NCBI RefSeq assembly: GCF_008831285.2
Contig: NC_045141.1
Coordinates: 12,760,106-12,820,105, forward strand
Direction: 5' to 3'
DNA from: Nymphaea colorata
Lineage: Eukaryota > Streptophyta > Magnoliopsida > Nymphaeales > Nymphaeaceae
DNA: 60,000 nt
Below, piece by piece: positions 1-11,474 of the stretch; within the stretch, counting starts at the first letter, position 1; every line of letters begins with the position of its first letter. A program made the position numbers and the translations under genes. The notes under the pieces were generated by a model. That model made no database searches. It saw only the letters and a list, made by a program, of their open reading frames with translations, and was not told the origin of the DNA.

Positions 1-507
1 CTTACAAGATTTTATTATTGGAAGCTTCGAATACATTTGATGATCATGTATCTCTCATCCAAAATCAAGTATTATGTCGCGTGGCGATTGTGAGGTGTTG
101 TTTTGATATTCTTTTTCTTCATTCTCTATTACGATTATTTTCTTAAGGCTGATATAATTTTGATTTTTTTTTAATGTCGATTAATTTTACATTGTCAACA
201 TTTTGATCTAGATTTGTACGTCCAAATGCCAATGTTTTTCTCAAAGTTTCATGAACAAACAATGGCATGAAATCTACCCTTCCATGTTTTTTTTTTGGAT
301 GGTAGAACGGGTTTTAAAATATGATTATCTCTGCTCTTTATTAGACTTTTTTCTAAATTCAACCAAAATCACGTAGACCTAAAACTTAAAATGACATTTT
401 TTTTTCCTCATAGGAAAGAAAGTAACTTTTTTCTCCCTCAAAAGAGATCCAACAAGGTCCTATCTTGTACATTTTCAAAAATCATGTCCATGGTGGAAAA
501 AAATCGA

Positions 508-706
508 CGAGCATAATGTCTAACAAGGATTTTCATTAAACATTGGGCTTATACAAAAAAAAAATTAATATATATGAGTTTATGGTTTCTTTATTTCCAT
601 CCAAATCTGCGAGCATCATGTCTAACAAGGATTTTCATTAAACGTTGGTGTTATACAAAGAAATTAATACGTATGATATTTGTGGATTTCTTCAATCCAG
701 AAAAAT
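508..706. repeat. Tandem duplication, about 102-bp period
   Basis: Two adjacent copies begin with CGAGCATMATGTCTAACAAG at 508 and 610 and stay similar for about 100 bp, with indels in an A-rich tract. This non-coding DNA lies about 300 bp upstream of the PPR gene. Nothing suggests a function beyond local duplication. Confidence 0.75.
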
Positions 707-835
707 CTTCCGGCCTCTCATAGAGCATCATCCTGTGCAATGAATTAGGCTGGTGGATTCTCCACCTCGAATGGAAAAATCCTCTGGCTTCTAACAGGAC
801 AGCGCCCGATGCAATGCATCATGCATGCTGTGATT
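701..835. repeat. Imperfect 74-bp tandem duplication
   Basis: The block starting AAAAATCTTCCGGCCTCT at 701 recurs in diverged form at 775 (AAAAATCCTCTGGCTTCT). Both copies then carry a TGCAATG motif. Similarity is clear but partial. It lies in the presumed promoter-proximal region of the PPR gene. Confidence 0.5.
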
Positions 836-967
836 GCATGAAACTCAAGATGGCCGGAGCTGTTTAGCTCCTCAACATTGTGATATGAAAGTTAAAATTT
901 CTGTTTATTTTTCACGTTCTGCAAAGAAACCACCAGTCGTGAGACGGCAGGCGCATCGGCGTGGATC

Positions 968-997
968 ATGAATCTCTTGCATTCCAAAAGCGAGTGA
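968..997 (+). promoter_or_regulatory. Candidate 9-codon uORF ahead of the PPR gene
   Basis: An upstream ATG opens a 9-codon frame (M-N-L-L-H-S-K-S-E) that stops at 995-997, only 7 nt before the main PPR ATG at 1005. If the transcript starts upstream of 968, ribosomes would meet this frame first. The transcription start is unknown, so the role is inference. Confidence 0.35.
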
Positions 998-1004
998 GCT
1001 TTAA

Positions 1005-2864
1005 ATGGAGCATGGCCTGAAAGTTGCCCGTTATGCTGCCTTAGATTCTGTGATTGCTTCTTCAGGACAATGCGTGCGCAAGAGCTCCCTCAGAGAGTTG
1101 CAGACAACTCACGGCCGCCTCATAAAGTCAGGACTAAGGGAACCCACTTCTCTGTGGAACAACCTTCTGAAGGGGTACACCGACTTTGAACGCCCGCAAT
1201 TAGCACGCTTACTGTTTGATGAAATGCCCCAGAAAGATGCATTCTCCTGGAACATGGTCATCTCAGGTTTGGCTCGATGCGGATGGATTGAGGACGCTCG
1301 CCGATTGTTCGATGAGAACCCCACAAGGTGCACTATCTCATGGAACTGCATGATGTCCGCATACAATTCCAACGGACGCCAAGTCAACGTTCTCAAGCTG
1401 TTTGTGTGCATGCACCAAGAAGGATCCTCGAGAAGCAGATTCAGCTTTGCGACGGTTCTCAATGCCTGTGCTAAATTACCAGTCCGGCATTTCGGCGAGC
1501 AGGTTCATGCAGATATAATTCGAAATGGTTTGGCTTCGAACCACATTGTTGGTAGTGCACTCATCAGGGTTTATTCTGCATACAACATGCTGGGAGATGC
1601 ATGCCAAGCATTTCAAGAGGCCAAGTACAGAGATGGAGTTCTCTGGACGTCCATCATATCAGCTCATGCCCAGAATGAGGATGGTGTCGCTGCACTCCAT
1701 CTGTTCCAGATGATGGAGAAAGCAGGCCAGATTCCAAGCCAGCTCACATTTGCCAGCGTCATAGATTCATGTGCATCCTTGGCTGCATTGAAGCAGGGCA
1801 TCCAAATACATGCACGTATACTGAAATCAGGCTACGGGCAGAAGAATTTGATAATCGCCACAGCTCTCATCAGTATGTATTCCAGATGTGGTTATTGGAA
1901 TGAAGCTTCTCAGATATTTGATTCAATTCAAGAACCAGACACGATCATGTGGAATGCAGTAATTTGGGGGGCGGCCCTCAATGGGCAGGCTGCAATTGCA
2001 ATGGATCAATTCAGACGAATGTCAGAAACTAAACTGGTCCCAAATCACAGTACATTCTCCGGCGTCCTCCTAGGTTGCACCTACGGAGGCTTGGTGGATG
2101 AAGGTATGGTCTTCTATAAGAAAATGACAGAGAACTACGGTCTGCAACCACTGCCGGACCATTGCGCTAGTATGATCAGTCTTTTAGGTCGGCATGGACA
2201 GCTTGATGAAGCCGTAAGCCTGATGCAGAGCGCCCCCTTCGAGCCCAACTCAGCAATGTGGGGTGCACTTTTGGGTGCTTCCGTTATACATCATAATCTA
2301 GAATGGGGTAAAAAGGCCGCTGAATCTCTGTTCCTAATGGAGCCACTAAATTCTACACCTTATGTGCAGCTGGCTAACATCTATGCTTCAGCTGGTATGT
2401 GGGCCGAAGCAGCTGAAATCAGGAAAGGAATGAAAAGCAAGGGAATAAAGAAGGTTCAGGGTTGCAGCTGGATTTATATCAGAAGCGAGGCCGTCTTGTT
2501 CACTGCAGGAGACAGATCCCATGCCAAATCTCCACAGATATATGACAAATTAAGAATGCTGAACGAGGAAATGAAGGCTGTTGGGTATGTGCCGGACAGG
2601 AGTCTGGTATTCCAAGATGTTGATGAGGGTGAGAAAGAGGAAATTCTTGCTCAACATAGCGAGAAGCTAGCATTAGCACTTGGGTTGCTTGAATTGTCTA
2701 GTGAATTGCCTCTGTGGATTGTCAACAACCAACGCATGTGTGCTAATTGCCACACTGCCTTCCAACTTATTTCAAAGATAAGCAAGAGGAAGATAACTGT
2801 GAGAGATACGAGCAGGTTCCACAATTTCGAAGATGGATCATGTTCATGTAGAAACTTTTGGTGA
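1005..2864 (+). CDS. PLS-class pentatricopeptide repeat protein with C-terminal DYW-type domain
   Basis: Intronless 619-aa frame from the first ATG after a short uORF, as is usual for plant PPR genes. PPR motifs run from about residue 50 to 480, with blocks such as N-x-L-L-x-G-Y, A-R-x-L-F-D-E-M-P and W-N-x-M/V-I-S-x that are typical of P, L and S repeats. An E/E+ region follows, beginning near the G-C-S-W-I PG box. The last ~95 residues form the cytidine-deaminase-like DYW domain: H-S-E at 551-553 (zinc ligand His and catalytic Glu), C-x-x-C-H at 579-583, and C-S-C at 613-615. The terminal tripeptide is N-F-W rather than D-Y-W. Family knowledge places such proteins in mitochondria or plastids as site-specific C-to-U RNA editing factors. 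The target site cannot be read from sequence, and the N-terminus does not separate mitochondrion from plastid. Complete at both ends. Confidence 0.93.
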   Translation: MEHGLKVARYAALDSVIASSGQCVRKSSLRELQTTHGRLIKSGLREPTSLWNNLLKGYTDFERPQLARLLFDEMPQKDAFSWNMVISGLARCGWIEDARRLFDENPTRCTISWNCMMSAYNSNGRQVNVLKLFVCMHQEGSSRSRFSFATVLNACAKLPVRHFGEQVHADIIRNGLASNHIVGSALIRVYSAYNMLGDACQAFQEAKYRDGVLWTSIISAHAQNEDGVAALHLFQMMEKAGQIPSQLTFASVIDSCASLAALKQGIQIHARILKSGYGQKNLIIATALISMYSRCGYWNEASQIFDSIQEPDTIMWNAVIWGAALNGQAAIAMDQFRRMSETKLVPNHSTFSGVLLGCTYGGLVDEGMVFYKKMTENYGLQPLPDHCASMISLLGRHGQLDEAVSLMQSAPFEPNSAMWGALLGASVIHHNLEWGKKAAESLFLMEPLNSTPYVQLANIYASAGMWAEAAEIRKGMKSKGIKKVQGCSWIYIRSEAVLFTAGDRSHAKSPQIYDKLRMLNEEMKAVGYVPDRSLVFQDVDEGEKEEILAQHSEKLALALGLLELSSELPLWIVNNQRMCANCHTAFQLISKISKRKITVRDTSRFHNFEDGSCSCRNFW

Positions 2865-3261
2865 ACGTGTGAGAAAATAAAATTACATATGACAAAAAAT
2901 GTCTGCGAGCATAAAATGTCTTCCAAACATGTTCAATAAATGAAGCACTCGGTTCCCGATAGCTGATACAAACCTCTATATTACCTCATAAAGCATAAAA
3001 CTACAACTAACCATATTGAACTAACAGAAAAGAAAATGGAATGGACAAGAGAACCGAGCCCTAGGAGGCCTCAAAACTCTCAAAAATCAGAAAAAAATGG
3101 CTGATTCAGGGAAGTATATGAATCAATTACTCTGCCGCTCCTGACGACAACAGAACACAATTACCTCGAGCAAAGGTGATGTAAACATGTCTGAAAGTGA
3201 AAAACTCCCATCACAAATTCATGACAGAAGTTCCACCGGGGCATATATATAAAGAACAGAT
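2865..3261. terminator. Shared 3' intergenic space with candidate poly(A) signals
   Basis: 397 bp separates the stop codons of two convergent genes. On the + strand, AATAAA hexamers at 2876-2881 and 2935-2940 are good candidate poly(A) signals for the PPR gene. The rest should hold the 3' UTR of the minus-strand beta-COP gene, so the two transcripts may overlap at their tails. No ORF is supported here. Confidence 0.5.
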
Positions 3262-6200
3262 TTAACCGCCTTTCTGCTTGAGAGTTATCTTGTCGCCTAG
3301 GCTAAGAGCAATTCCCTGTGTCTTGCTTCTGATTCTAATATACCCGGTCAGCTTACCATCCGACTGCTTCTCGACACTTACATTGACAAGAGCATCCTCG
3401 CCAAAGACACTCTTGGCATAGAGATTAGCTGCTAGGTACCCACAATCGCCCTCTAGTGCACACCTAAAATCAGCAATGACAACATATGTAATTGCTAAAA
3501 AATTTTATAGCTAAAGAGAAATCAATTGCAGTAAGCACGAGCACATTCAAATAGGAAAATTATCAGCATATAGCAATCATGATTCATTCATCTCAAACCC
3601 AAAAGCAGGTAAACCTAGAATGTTCTATTTCTTCCTACATGAATTTTACATAACGTGGACAGTTCTTGATGCATTCAATCCTTCTAAACTCAAAGCTGGT
3701 AATTTACATGCATTCATTCCCAACCATGCAAAGTAGTATAGTGACAGTAGCGTTGCGACATGTAGTGGGAGCTCATTTGGAGCTATTAGCATTTAGAAGT
3801 ATAGAGCATAAGAACAAAGCGTCACATATTCATGACTCTCGGGACAAAAAGAGAAGCTTAAAAAACCCAAGAAAAAAATGATTAAATGTGGTAGGTGAGT
3901 GGGTAGGGGAATGTTAAAAGAAGAACACCAGAAAGATAGTTAAAAAAGCAGCACATGTTCACGACTCTAGGGCCAAAAAGACAGGCCTTAGACCTAAGAA
4001 AAGTTGTTGAATGTGGTCAACTAGGTGAGTGGGTAGGGGAATGTGCAAAGAAGAAAACACAATCATCCGTCATTAAAGATTTTCTGGCTGAAACAAGGGA
4101 ATTCCTTCCATTGCAGTTCAACTTTTCTTTCCCTTTTCAAGGACGAGGAAAACTATCAACGTTTTCCCAGACATGCTGACCCACAGGGTGCACGTTTACC
4201 ATGGGATGTTCTAGTGACCCTTTGCTATACCCGCCTAACCAGGTGCGCATAGCTTTTGCGGGCTTGCTAATCCATCATCACTGGGCTTATTGAAAGAACT
4301 GAACGAAAAAACAAGGAGTGATGACAACGGTAAAATAGTCTGCCGCAGTTCCCAACTGAAGAAGCAACATAACTTCCCCTTTATAAACTTGGCTGATAAG
4401 CAACCATGTTGCTCACGCCATGCTACTTTTCTTATACAGGAAACTCTGGTAACTCCGTCATTCTTCTAAACTTGCCATATGGTTCATAGAGATGAACTTA
4501 CCGAGGTGTGAGGCATTTCATGTTTGTAGACTTAACAATGTGGTCAAGAAACTCTTTTTCGTCCTGAATTACAGTATTTACAGCCACCTGTTGCACAAAA
4601 AAATTGCCAATAATCAGAAAATGGTGATGATAAAGCACATATTTTAGCTGCATCAACCACTCGATTAGGTGGTTGCTACAACTCCGCCATGATTGGTAAC
4701 CAAGTTGCAACCATGGAAACGAAAGAAATGGTTTCAAAAGTAACCTCATACAAACAAGAATATTGGAAACCTACCTTGTTTTCCCATTCAAATTCTGCCC
4801 ACATTGTTCTGAATGCCACATCAGCACATGTAGCAGGAGATATGTAGTCCATGATATCAATATGAATGTCATTAAGGACAACAACAGTGCGATCAAGGAC
4901 ATTTGTTGTCTCATACACAATATTCCCAAATATGACACCAGTTTCAGTGGAAGAGACCTTTATATTAGCCCGGATCTGTTTGCTTGATTCAGGGGCCAAA
5001 GTATAATTTTGAGGACGCTCCACAAGTTTGAGGTCTCCCATTGTTGCCAGCTCCAAGCAAAGATTCTGCAGTGTCTCCTTTGTCCTATTTATAATTGTAA
5101 CATCAAGAACAATGTCATACTGATGAACAGTAACATATGCTTCTGCATATACAGGGTCACTGAATCCAGTCAGTTGAAGAATGCGATTCAGTTTATTGGT
5201 ATCATCTCCATCCTTGGTGAATTCACCTGTGGCCCTTTTCAGGTCATCCTGCACTTCGTCTTCCAATTCAAGTTGGCTCATGCCCTAGCAAAAGGAACAA
5301 TAACTTAATTTTCATGATCATCATAGAAAATGAAGCACATCAAAGATAATTCATATCAAACAGCATCTATCACACAAAGATGCCGTAGATGTGATACGGA
5401 TGTTTCATTTGACTACCTTACAATCAGACAGCATGCTTCACAAAAAATCTATCCCATAACCTCCCAAATCCATGTGATTCAAAGAACATTCATGATTCAA
5501 ATAGAGATAGCATGATTCACTTCTCGATTTTAACATTTATCAGTTCTTCATAGTTGTAGTTCTAAGCGTTGTCACAAATACCATTCTCAGGTTTTTTTCT
5601 CAGCAAGTTTTTCCTCAGTCAGTAATAAGAAAATTTGTTTCTCCCAGGACAATCTCAGGAATTTAAAAAAATCTTTAAAATATAAAAAGAAAAAATATGA
5701 ACTTTGAGTTTTCTACTAATTTTCTTACAAAAGTATTGGTAATAATTCAAAACGATTACTAAATTGCGAAAAGAAACCTCAAAAAAATCTAAAATATATT
5801 GGAAAATACTACCTCAAAAAACAGGAATAAAACGTGATACTTTCATTTTGACTCTTTTCAAAAATCATGCATTTCATCTTTTTTCGTTTTTTTTTAACCT
5901 TTTGTATATTTCAAAAGTTTTCCCAAAAAATTGCGGTTCTTTTGCCTGCATGTAACTGAACTGGACAAAATCTATTCCACATGGGCATAGGTGCAGAACT
6001 GGGTGCAGCCAAAAAGCACCAATGAAAGACATAGTTTTAAGCATAGACGAATCAATAATGATGAGGCAAGATCATGGAACAGATTGTGGTTACAGAATTA
6101 AATACTTAATGGTAGAGAAATCTCAAAAAAGCACCAATGGTGGACAAAGTTTTAAGCATAGATATTTTAATGATGATGAACCATGTCACACAGGTATCAG

Positions 6201-9200
6201 GTGCAGGTGCAGATGCAGCACCTGACTTGGGTGCAGCAAGGTTTTTTGAAGGGCCAGGTTACTTAGATTATGAGGCCAGACTACAACAGTACTTGTAAAA
6301 TGTATCCAAGACACTAAGATGCAATAGCTGACAATTTTGCTTTAGTATCGGCTAAATAAAAAAGACAGTACTTTAAACTGAAAGTAGAAAAATCACCACA
6401 TTTCACAACCACAAGTTATTAACCATAATATGAAAGAACAAACAAGTCAAATAAGGAGACAGTTATGCAACCAAAATTTTAATAACTAAGACAAATATTC
6501 TGATATAACTTATAAGTTAACAACGCACACCAAGATGATACCAAAAAAAACAATATTTACATTTCGTGGATAAAATTGGACTGGCTAAAATTTTTTAGAG
6601 CCTGATCTTCCCAAAGTAATATGCATTGGCTGTCTTTGTTACTTCTTGACAGTCTACAGATCTCTACATGAGTATCTTTTCATGTCAAGTTGTCAACCCT
6701 AATGTGGCACCCAAACAGAAAGATCATGTGACACAGGGTAGAAAGGTTTCCTATAAACATTTTCCAGAAGGGATCATCCCTTTCATCCCTCCTCAACAAG
6801 GGACACATCATTGCCTAGAAATTTCACGCATCCTCTTTTAGCTTTAGAAGCTTTTTACTTTTCCAAATACAAAGGGTTCTACAATTTTTTTCCCTTGATA
6901 TTTTCACTTTGCAATAAACATGGAAGATTTTATCAAAGAAAAGTGATCTACTGGTAAAATTTTGCCAACAATCAAACAGGCCGTTAGGAATGATCAGAGT
7001 CCCTTATCCACATTCACTGATCAAGCTTTGAATGATTTTCTTAAGAACAAAAAGACCTTCAAACATAATTTAGTTTATGACAATTGTACCTTTTTGACAA
7101 ATTAAATTACAAGTTATATATAAAAGACAAAATGGAAAGAACAAGAAAACATAGAAACTCAATTTTTCTTTTTAGTTTTACAAACAGAACTTACGTATCA
7201 ACTGCACCAAATGTATAGGTAAACAAGAGAATTCAGAAAATAATCCAACGCAGGTCAGGTTACTGAAGGTGCAGTTGCACAAGTGAAATACGCCTCAAAA
7301 GAAGAGAAGATGCCAACTAAAGATGGCATCTGAAACAGAAAACGTGGAATGTAAGTTCATGGAAAGAAACAAAACTTTCGAACTCTATGCAAAGCATGAC
7401 ATTTTCATAGGTACCACATTCTTCAAATATTATTGCACCAAAGGTGCAACACAAATGCGGCCTTTTTCCTTAAAACTCCTGCATCAAAAAATTGTCCACA
7501 AAATAAAAGTCAATACAGCAGCACATTTAAATTATACACTCCCTTCGTGTGGGAAGCAGGACTTCTACTGACTGTCAGACAAAGGAATGCCATCTTGTAG
7601 CTCCCTTAGGCTGGATTACAGGCCTGGCAGGCATGGCTGAAAATAGTTTGAGGACAGGCTTACCCAGCTTGGTGACAGGTTGGTCCAGTTCAAGGCTGAC
7701 AGATCAATTAGCTGATCAGTCATAACTCCAAGTTTAGTTAACGATGGATGTCATTTTTTTATCAATGGAATACTCATTAAACTCATGACCCCAAATAGGT
7801 CAATGATAGAATGAGCCCATATCATTGGTCATGCATGCATGTGCAGATATATAGTCATGCACAGACAAGATGCCTGCTTGACCCAATGTATGCATGTCTG
7901 TTATTGCTGGACCTTAAACCACGCTCAAACTTGAGAATCCAAGCTGCCTGACTCATTGTCCAAAATAAGATAATACCAATTACTGCTACGTTACAATATA
8001 CAGCATTACAACCATATCATATAATCAAACAAAAAGTATAAAAAGAGATATCATGAAAATCTCACAAGATTATTATGAAAAGATCATCATTGTCATTGGT
8101 TTCTTATCTCCTTTTCCTTTTTTCCGATTTTTTTCTCACACTTCAGGAATAAAACTACAGCTCCAGAAATTGCCTTGCCAAGATGTTCTCAGGAAGCAAT
8201 ACTAGTACTGATGATTAAGGCAATGACAGACGGCCAACTCACTAAATGCTATATTGCAGCAGCATCTATGGGAGCTCACAATGCCAATAATTATCACTTT
8301 TCTTATAATATTCAGTGACAATGAGCAAGATCATTCTTTTAGATAAAGTTCACAGATTCTGGGATCAACTTCAAAAGCTGACCATTCTTAGATGGAGGGA
8401 AGCATAAACAATATTTCACAAAGGGTAACCTAGAAGACATAACCCCAAAATTGGTTTTGACTAAACTAACATTCTTTCATCTTAAAAAGTAAGTTTCCTT
8501 CCGAATACTCTAGCCAGTTCCCTCTTTTATAAGAGGCTATCGGCCATTGGGCACATTCATCTAAATAGTTAACTTGATGAGCTACTTTTGGGGTGCATGA
8601 GAAGGATAGGATCTACTCAGCAAAAGAGAGTTAGAATGCTTAAAGGGAGAGGGGGAGGGAGTTCACTGGAGCTCTTCCTAACTGGTTCTCAGGGCACTCC
8701 CCCAATGCTGCCCTACTAAAAGCACCTGATGACAACAAGCTCCTAACCCAAGGAAGCTTGGCCACTCAATAGTTGGTAAGCCAGTGTCCTTTATGCTTAT
8801 CTAAGGATGAATCTATCAGTCATCTCTTTTCCCTCATGCATTTAAAGACAATGCATAAAAAAAGAGGAAATTTTCATATAATTAATTTTTACTTAATAAT
8901 TATAAAAACCTTTCATATATAAAAAAATAATGAAGAGGGAAAAACATTTAAAATGTAGAAACAAATAAAAATGCAAAAGCAACTGAAAACATCAGAACAC
9001 AACCCAATTTTGGAGGTGTCTTTAGATTTTACCTTGTAAATATATACTTTTTAAGATTTATAAGGAAATGTTAAAAATATTGGCTGTATGCCTGTATCTT
9101 TTACTAGGTTGCATAGAGGCATACAGGTATCATTCCATTACCTGATCTATGCATCAGCTGGATGACTAACTAGCACCAATTATGTAAAATAGAACGTACA

Positions 9201-11474
9201 TAATCCTTCAAATGACATACCAAAATCATCTGGCCTATCTCTATCCATAAAGCAGGAAGCATACAATACGAAGTCATGCATGATAACTAATAATGAATTC
9301 TCGATTGTTTCACATGTGTGAGTGCCTTGGTGAGCCACGTTGTCGATTCAAGCCTCTATTGTTTCACATAACTTTAACATCCATAGAAGAAAAAACCTGC
9401 CAATAAGACTTACTTTTCTGCTCTTCAAGTGATAGAAGTCAATGAGGTCATCTGGCTGAGCATGTGATATTTGAGCCTTTGCTTTTATCTCCTCTGCTTC
9501 ACGGAACTGCTTATCGGAAAGCATCTGTACAAAACTTTGCCGGCATGATTGCAACCATATCTTTCTTACCTCATTGCCAGTGTTACATAATATCCTCAAG
9601 CAGAAGACAATTCGATCACGAGAATCATTGTCAATAGGGTGAGCAAGAAAAGAGGAATCACCAAGCTGCAAAAGGGAAACCAAGATAAGCATAACCCCGG
9701 CAGATGCTTTGTTGACTTCTGCTTTCGAGGAATGCACCTCCTCCAGTCTCAGAATAAGCTTAGTCAACGTACAGGCCACAACAGCAGCAAGGAAAAAATC
9801 ACCACTAAGAATCAACGATCTCAAGTTCCCAATTGAAGCCAGTGATCCTTGGACAAGGGTAGGTGACACAGTGGCAGTTTCAGAAGCAGCACTTTGTGTG
9901 GCATAGGTTCCATCGGCTAGAATAGCGGGCCTTCTGGAAGAGGCTGTAACAGCAGTTGCCTGCTGTGGCTTAGAGGAGGCGGCCCCTTGGGAATCAGCAT
10001 TCTCCCCTTCATCTGCCACCGAGAAGAAAGGGAGATCACCCAGACACTGTTTAATTGTTGAAATGCCATTTTCAACCTCCGATGCAGAGAGACAATACTC
10101 GCCAATGATCCAAAGGGCACACGAGCAAACTCTAGATGAACGAATCTGATAGAACGTATCCAAAAGCCTAGTAATTATTGATACTCTAAGTTTCGGATTT
10201 GTTTCGATGATCTCCCGCACAAACACAACCACATCCATTGCAGAGGCGACATTGTTATCGCCTAAGAAATCCATCAGAAGATGCACGACAGTACTGGCCA
10301 CTTCTGGGAACTTAATTGCACATGAATGAATTGCTTGAACTAGCATCTGCCGGTATTCCCCATTCTTCTCCAGCTCGACGCTCTGTGTCTTCACAACTTC
10401 TTTCTTAAGGGTGAGAACGACCTCATCCACGTTTCTAGGGGTGATCAACTCAAGCACAATGTCAAGTGTTTTCCTCCGAATGTCCAAATTAGGGCTAGAG
10501 AGCGCTCTCAGTATGTCCATAATCATATCGATCATGACTTCTTTATGAGATACCTTAAGCTCGTTCAGCCGATCGAGAATAATAAGCTTCACATTATTAT
10601 CGCTTTGAGAGAGAAGAAGCTGGCAATAGGTATTTGCAGCCGCTCTAATAGCGGTGGGTGCTGAAGATAGTGAAACAAGCGTACCAGCACACTCGTAGAC
10701 CACAGCTGCTGAGGGTGCATTCAAAAGAGAGATAATGATCTTAATGTACCTGCCTTTTTCTCCAGGATTGGATCTGCAGACCTTGCGGATCAATTCTAGG
10801 ACTACCATTTGAAGCAATTCCCCCCAATTTGGTACGTTATCGAGGTGAGTCAAGAGGTAATTGACTGCTCGATCTTGGGCGCACGTGAACAGCATGAGGA
10901 AAGCATTCCTCTTGGCAGACGCATCTTGCTCCGTCGTCAACAAGCGTTCAATGCTCTCGGGAGCATCCACGAGCAATTGATCCCCTTGAGGAAGTTTGTA
11001 CACCGACATGATCGCCAAGATTGCATTCCTGCGAACAAACGGATGGCGATGCTCCAGATTCGCCAGGATGGAAGGGATCAACGGCTCGATAAGTTCGGCT
11101 TCGTTCAGACGACACAGGAACCGAAGGGCAACCCCGCGGATGTACTCATTCGGATGCTGCAGATTGTTCCTCAAGTTTTGGCAGATCAGGATCATTTCGG
11201 GAAGGATCTTTCCCTTGGCGTCGGTCTTGTCAATGATCTCCAGGTACAGAAGCAGGAGCTTCTGCACCGTGTGATCTTCCGACGGCAGGACGTACCGGAC
11301 AATCGTGATGAAGAGCTGAGGCAGGGTCTCGCCATTCAGCAATAGCATGATTGACTTCTTCAGGGCGTCGATCTTCGCCTCGACGTCATTGCCCTCCAGA
11401 GCGGTTTTGATCTCGTTCGCAAGGGCTGGAGCCCCGCTATCAAAGTGGACGAGGAGGCTGCACGACTTCTCCAT
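3262..11474 (-). CDS. COPB1: Coatomer subunit beta (beta-COP), four coding exons
   Basis: Beta-COP of the COPI vesicle coat, which moves cargo from Golgi to ER and within the Golgi. Coding exons on the minus strand: 11474-9414, 5284-4775, 4587-4502 and 3463-3262. Junctions are GT-AG with matching phases and give 952 codons plus TAA, the usual beta-COP length. The start is the ATG at 11474 (M-E-K-S-C); an in-frame GTG four codons upstream is not the start. Residues ~20-480 are adaptin-like HEAT repeats ([29 protein letters not shown]). A low-complexity linker covers ~485-545. The C-terminal half contains [18 protein letters not shown] and the appendage platform ending L-K-Q-K-G-G. No stop or frameshift interrupts it. 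CAG at 11483-11481 could be the acceptor of a 5' UTR intron, but no donor was assigned. Confidence 0.96.
5285..9413 (-). other. 4.1-kb intron 1 of the beta-COP gene
   Basis: Donor GTAAGT at 9413 (minus) follows the S-R-K codons, and acceptor CTAG ends at 5285, just before G-M-S-Q-L-E-L-E-D. The interior is AT-rich with many stops in all frames. I found no LTRs, no transposase or reverse transcriptase fragments and no nested gene. Short ORFs here look random. It is much longer than the other two coding introns (187 and 1,038 bp). Confidence 0.85.
6011..6180. repeat. Direct repeat, 115-bp spacing, within the beta-COP intron
   Basis: AAAAAGCACCAATG followed by a diverged stretch ending TTTTAAGCATAGA and AATGATGA occurs at 6011-6062 and again at 6126-6180. 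Both copies are flanked by GGTGCAG-rich sequence. This looks like an old local duplication or transposon debris. No function is visible. Confidence 0.5.

Noticed and set aside
508-706. CRISPR-like or satellite array
   Set aside because: Only two units with no unique spacers; a simple local duplication in a plant nuclear context.
9348-9413. Extension of the beta-COP first-exon frame to a stop at 9348
   Set aside because: Runs past a clean GTAAGT donor at 9413; the conserved protein continues in the exon at 5284.
5285-9413. Hidden gene in the long beta-COP intron
   Set aside because: Frames are short and AT-driven; no splice-consistent coding or transposon domains were seen.
10809-11345. 178-codon + strand ORF opposite the beta-COP first exon
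   Set aside because: It is antisense to a well-supported conserved coding exon and has no family resemblance; a shadow frame.
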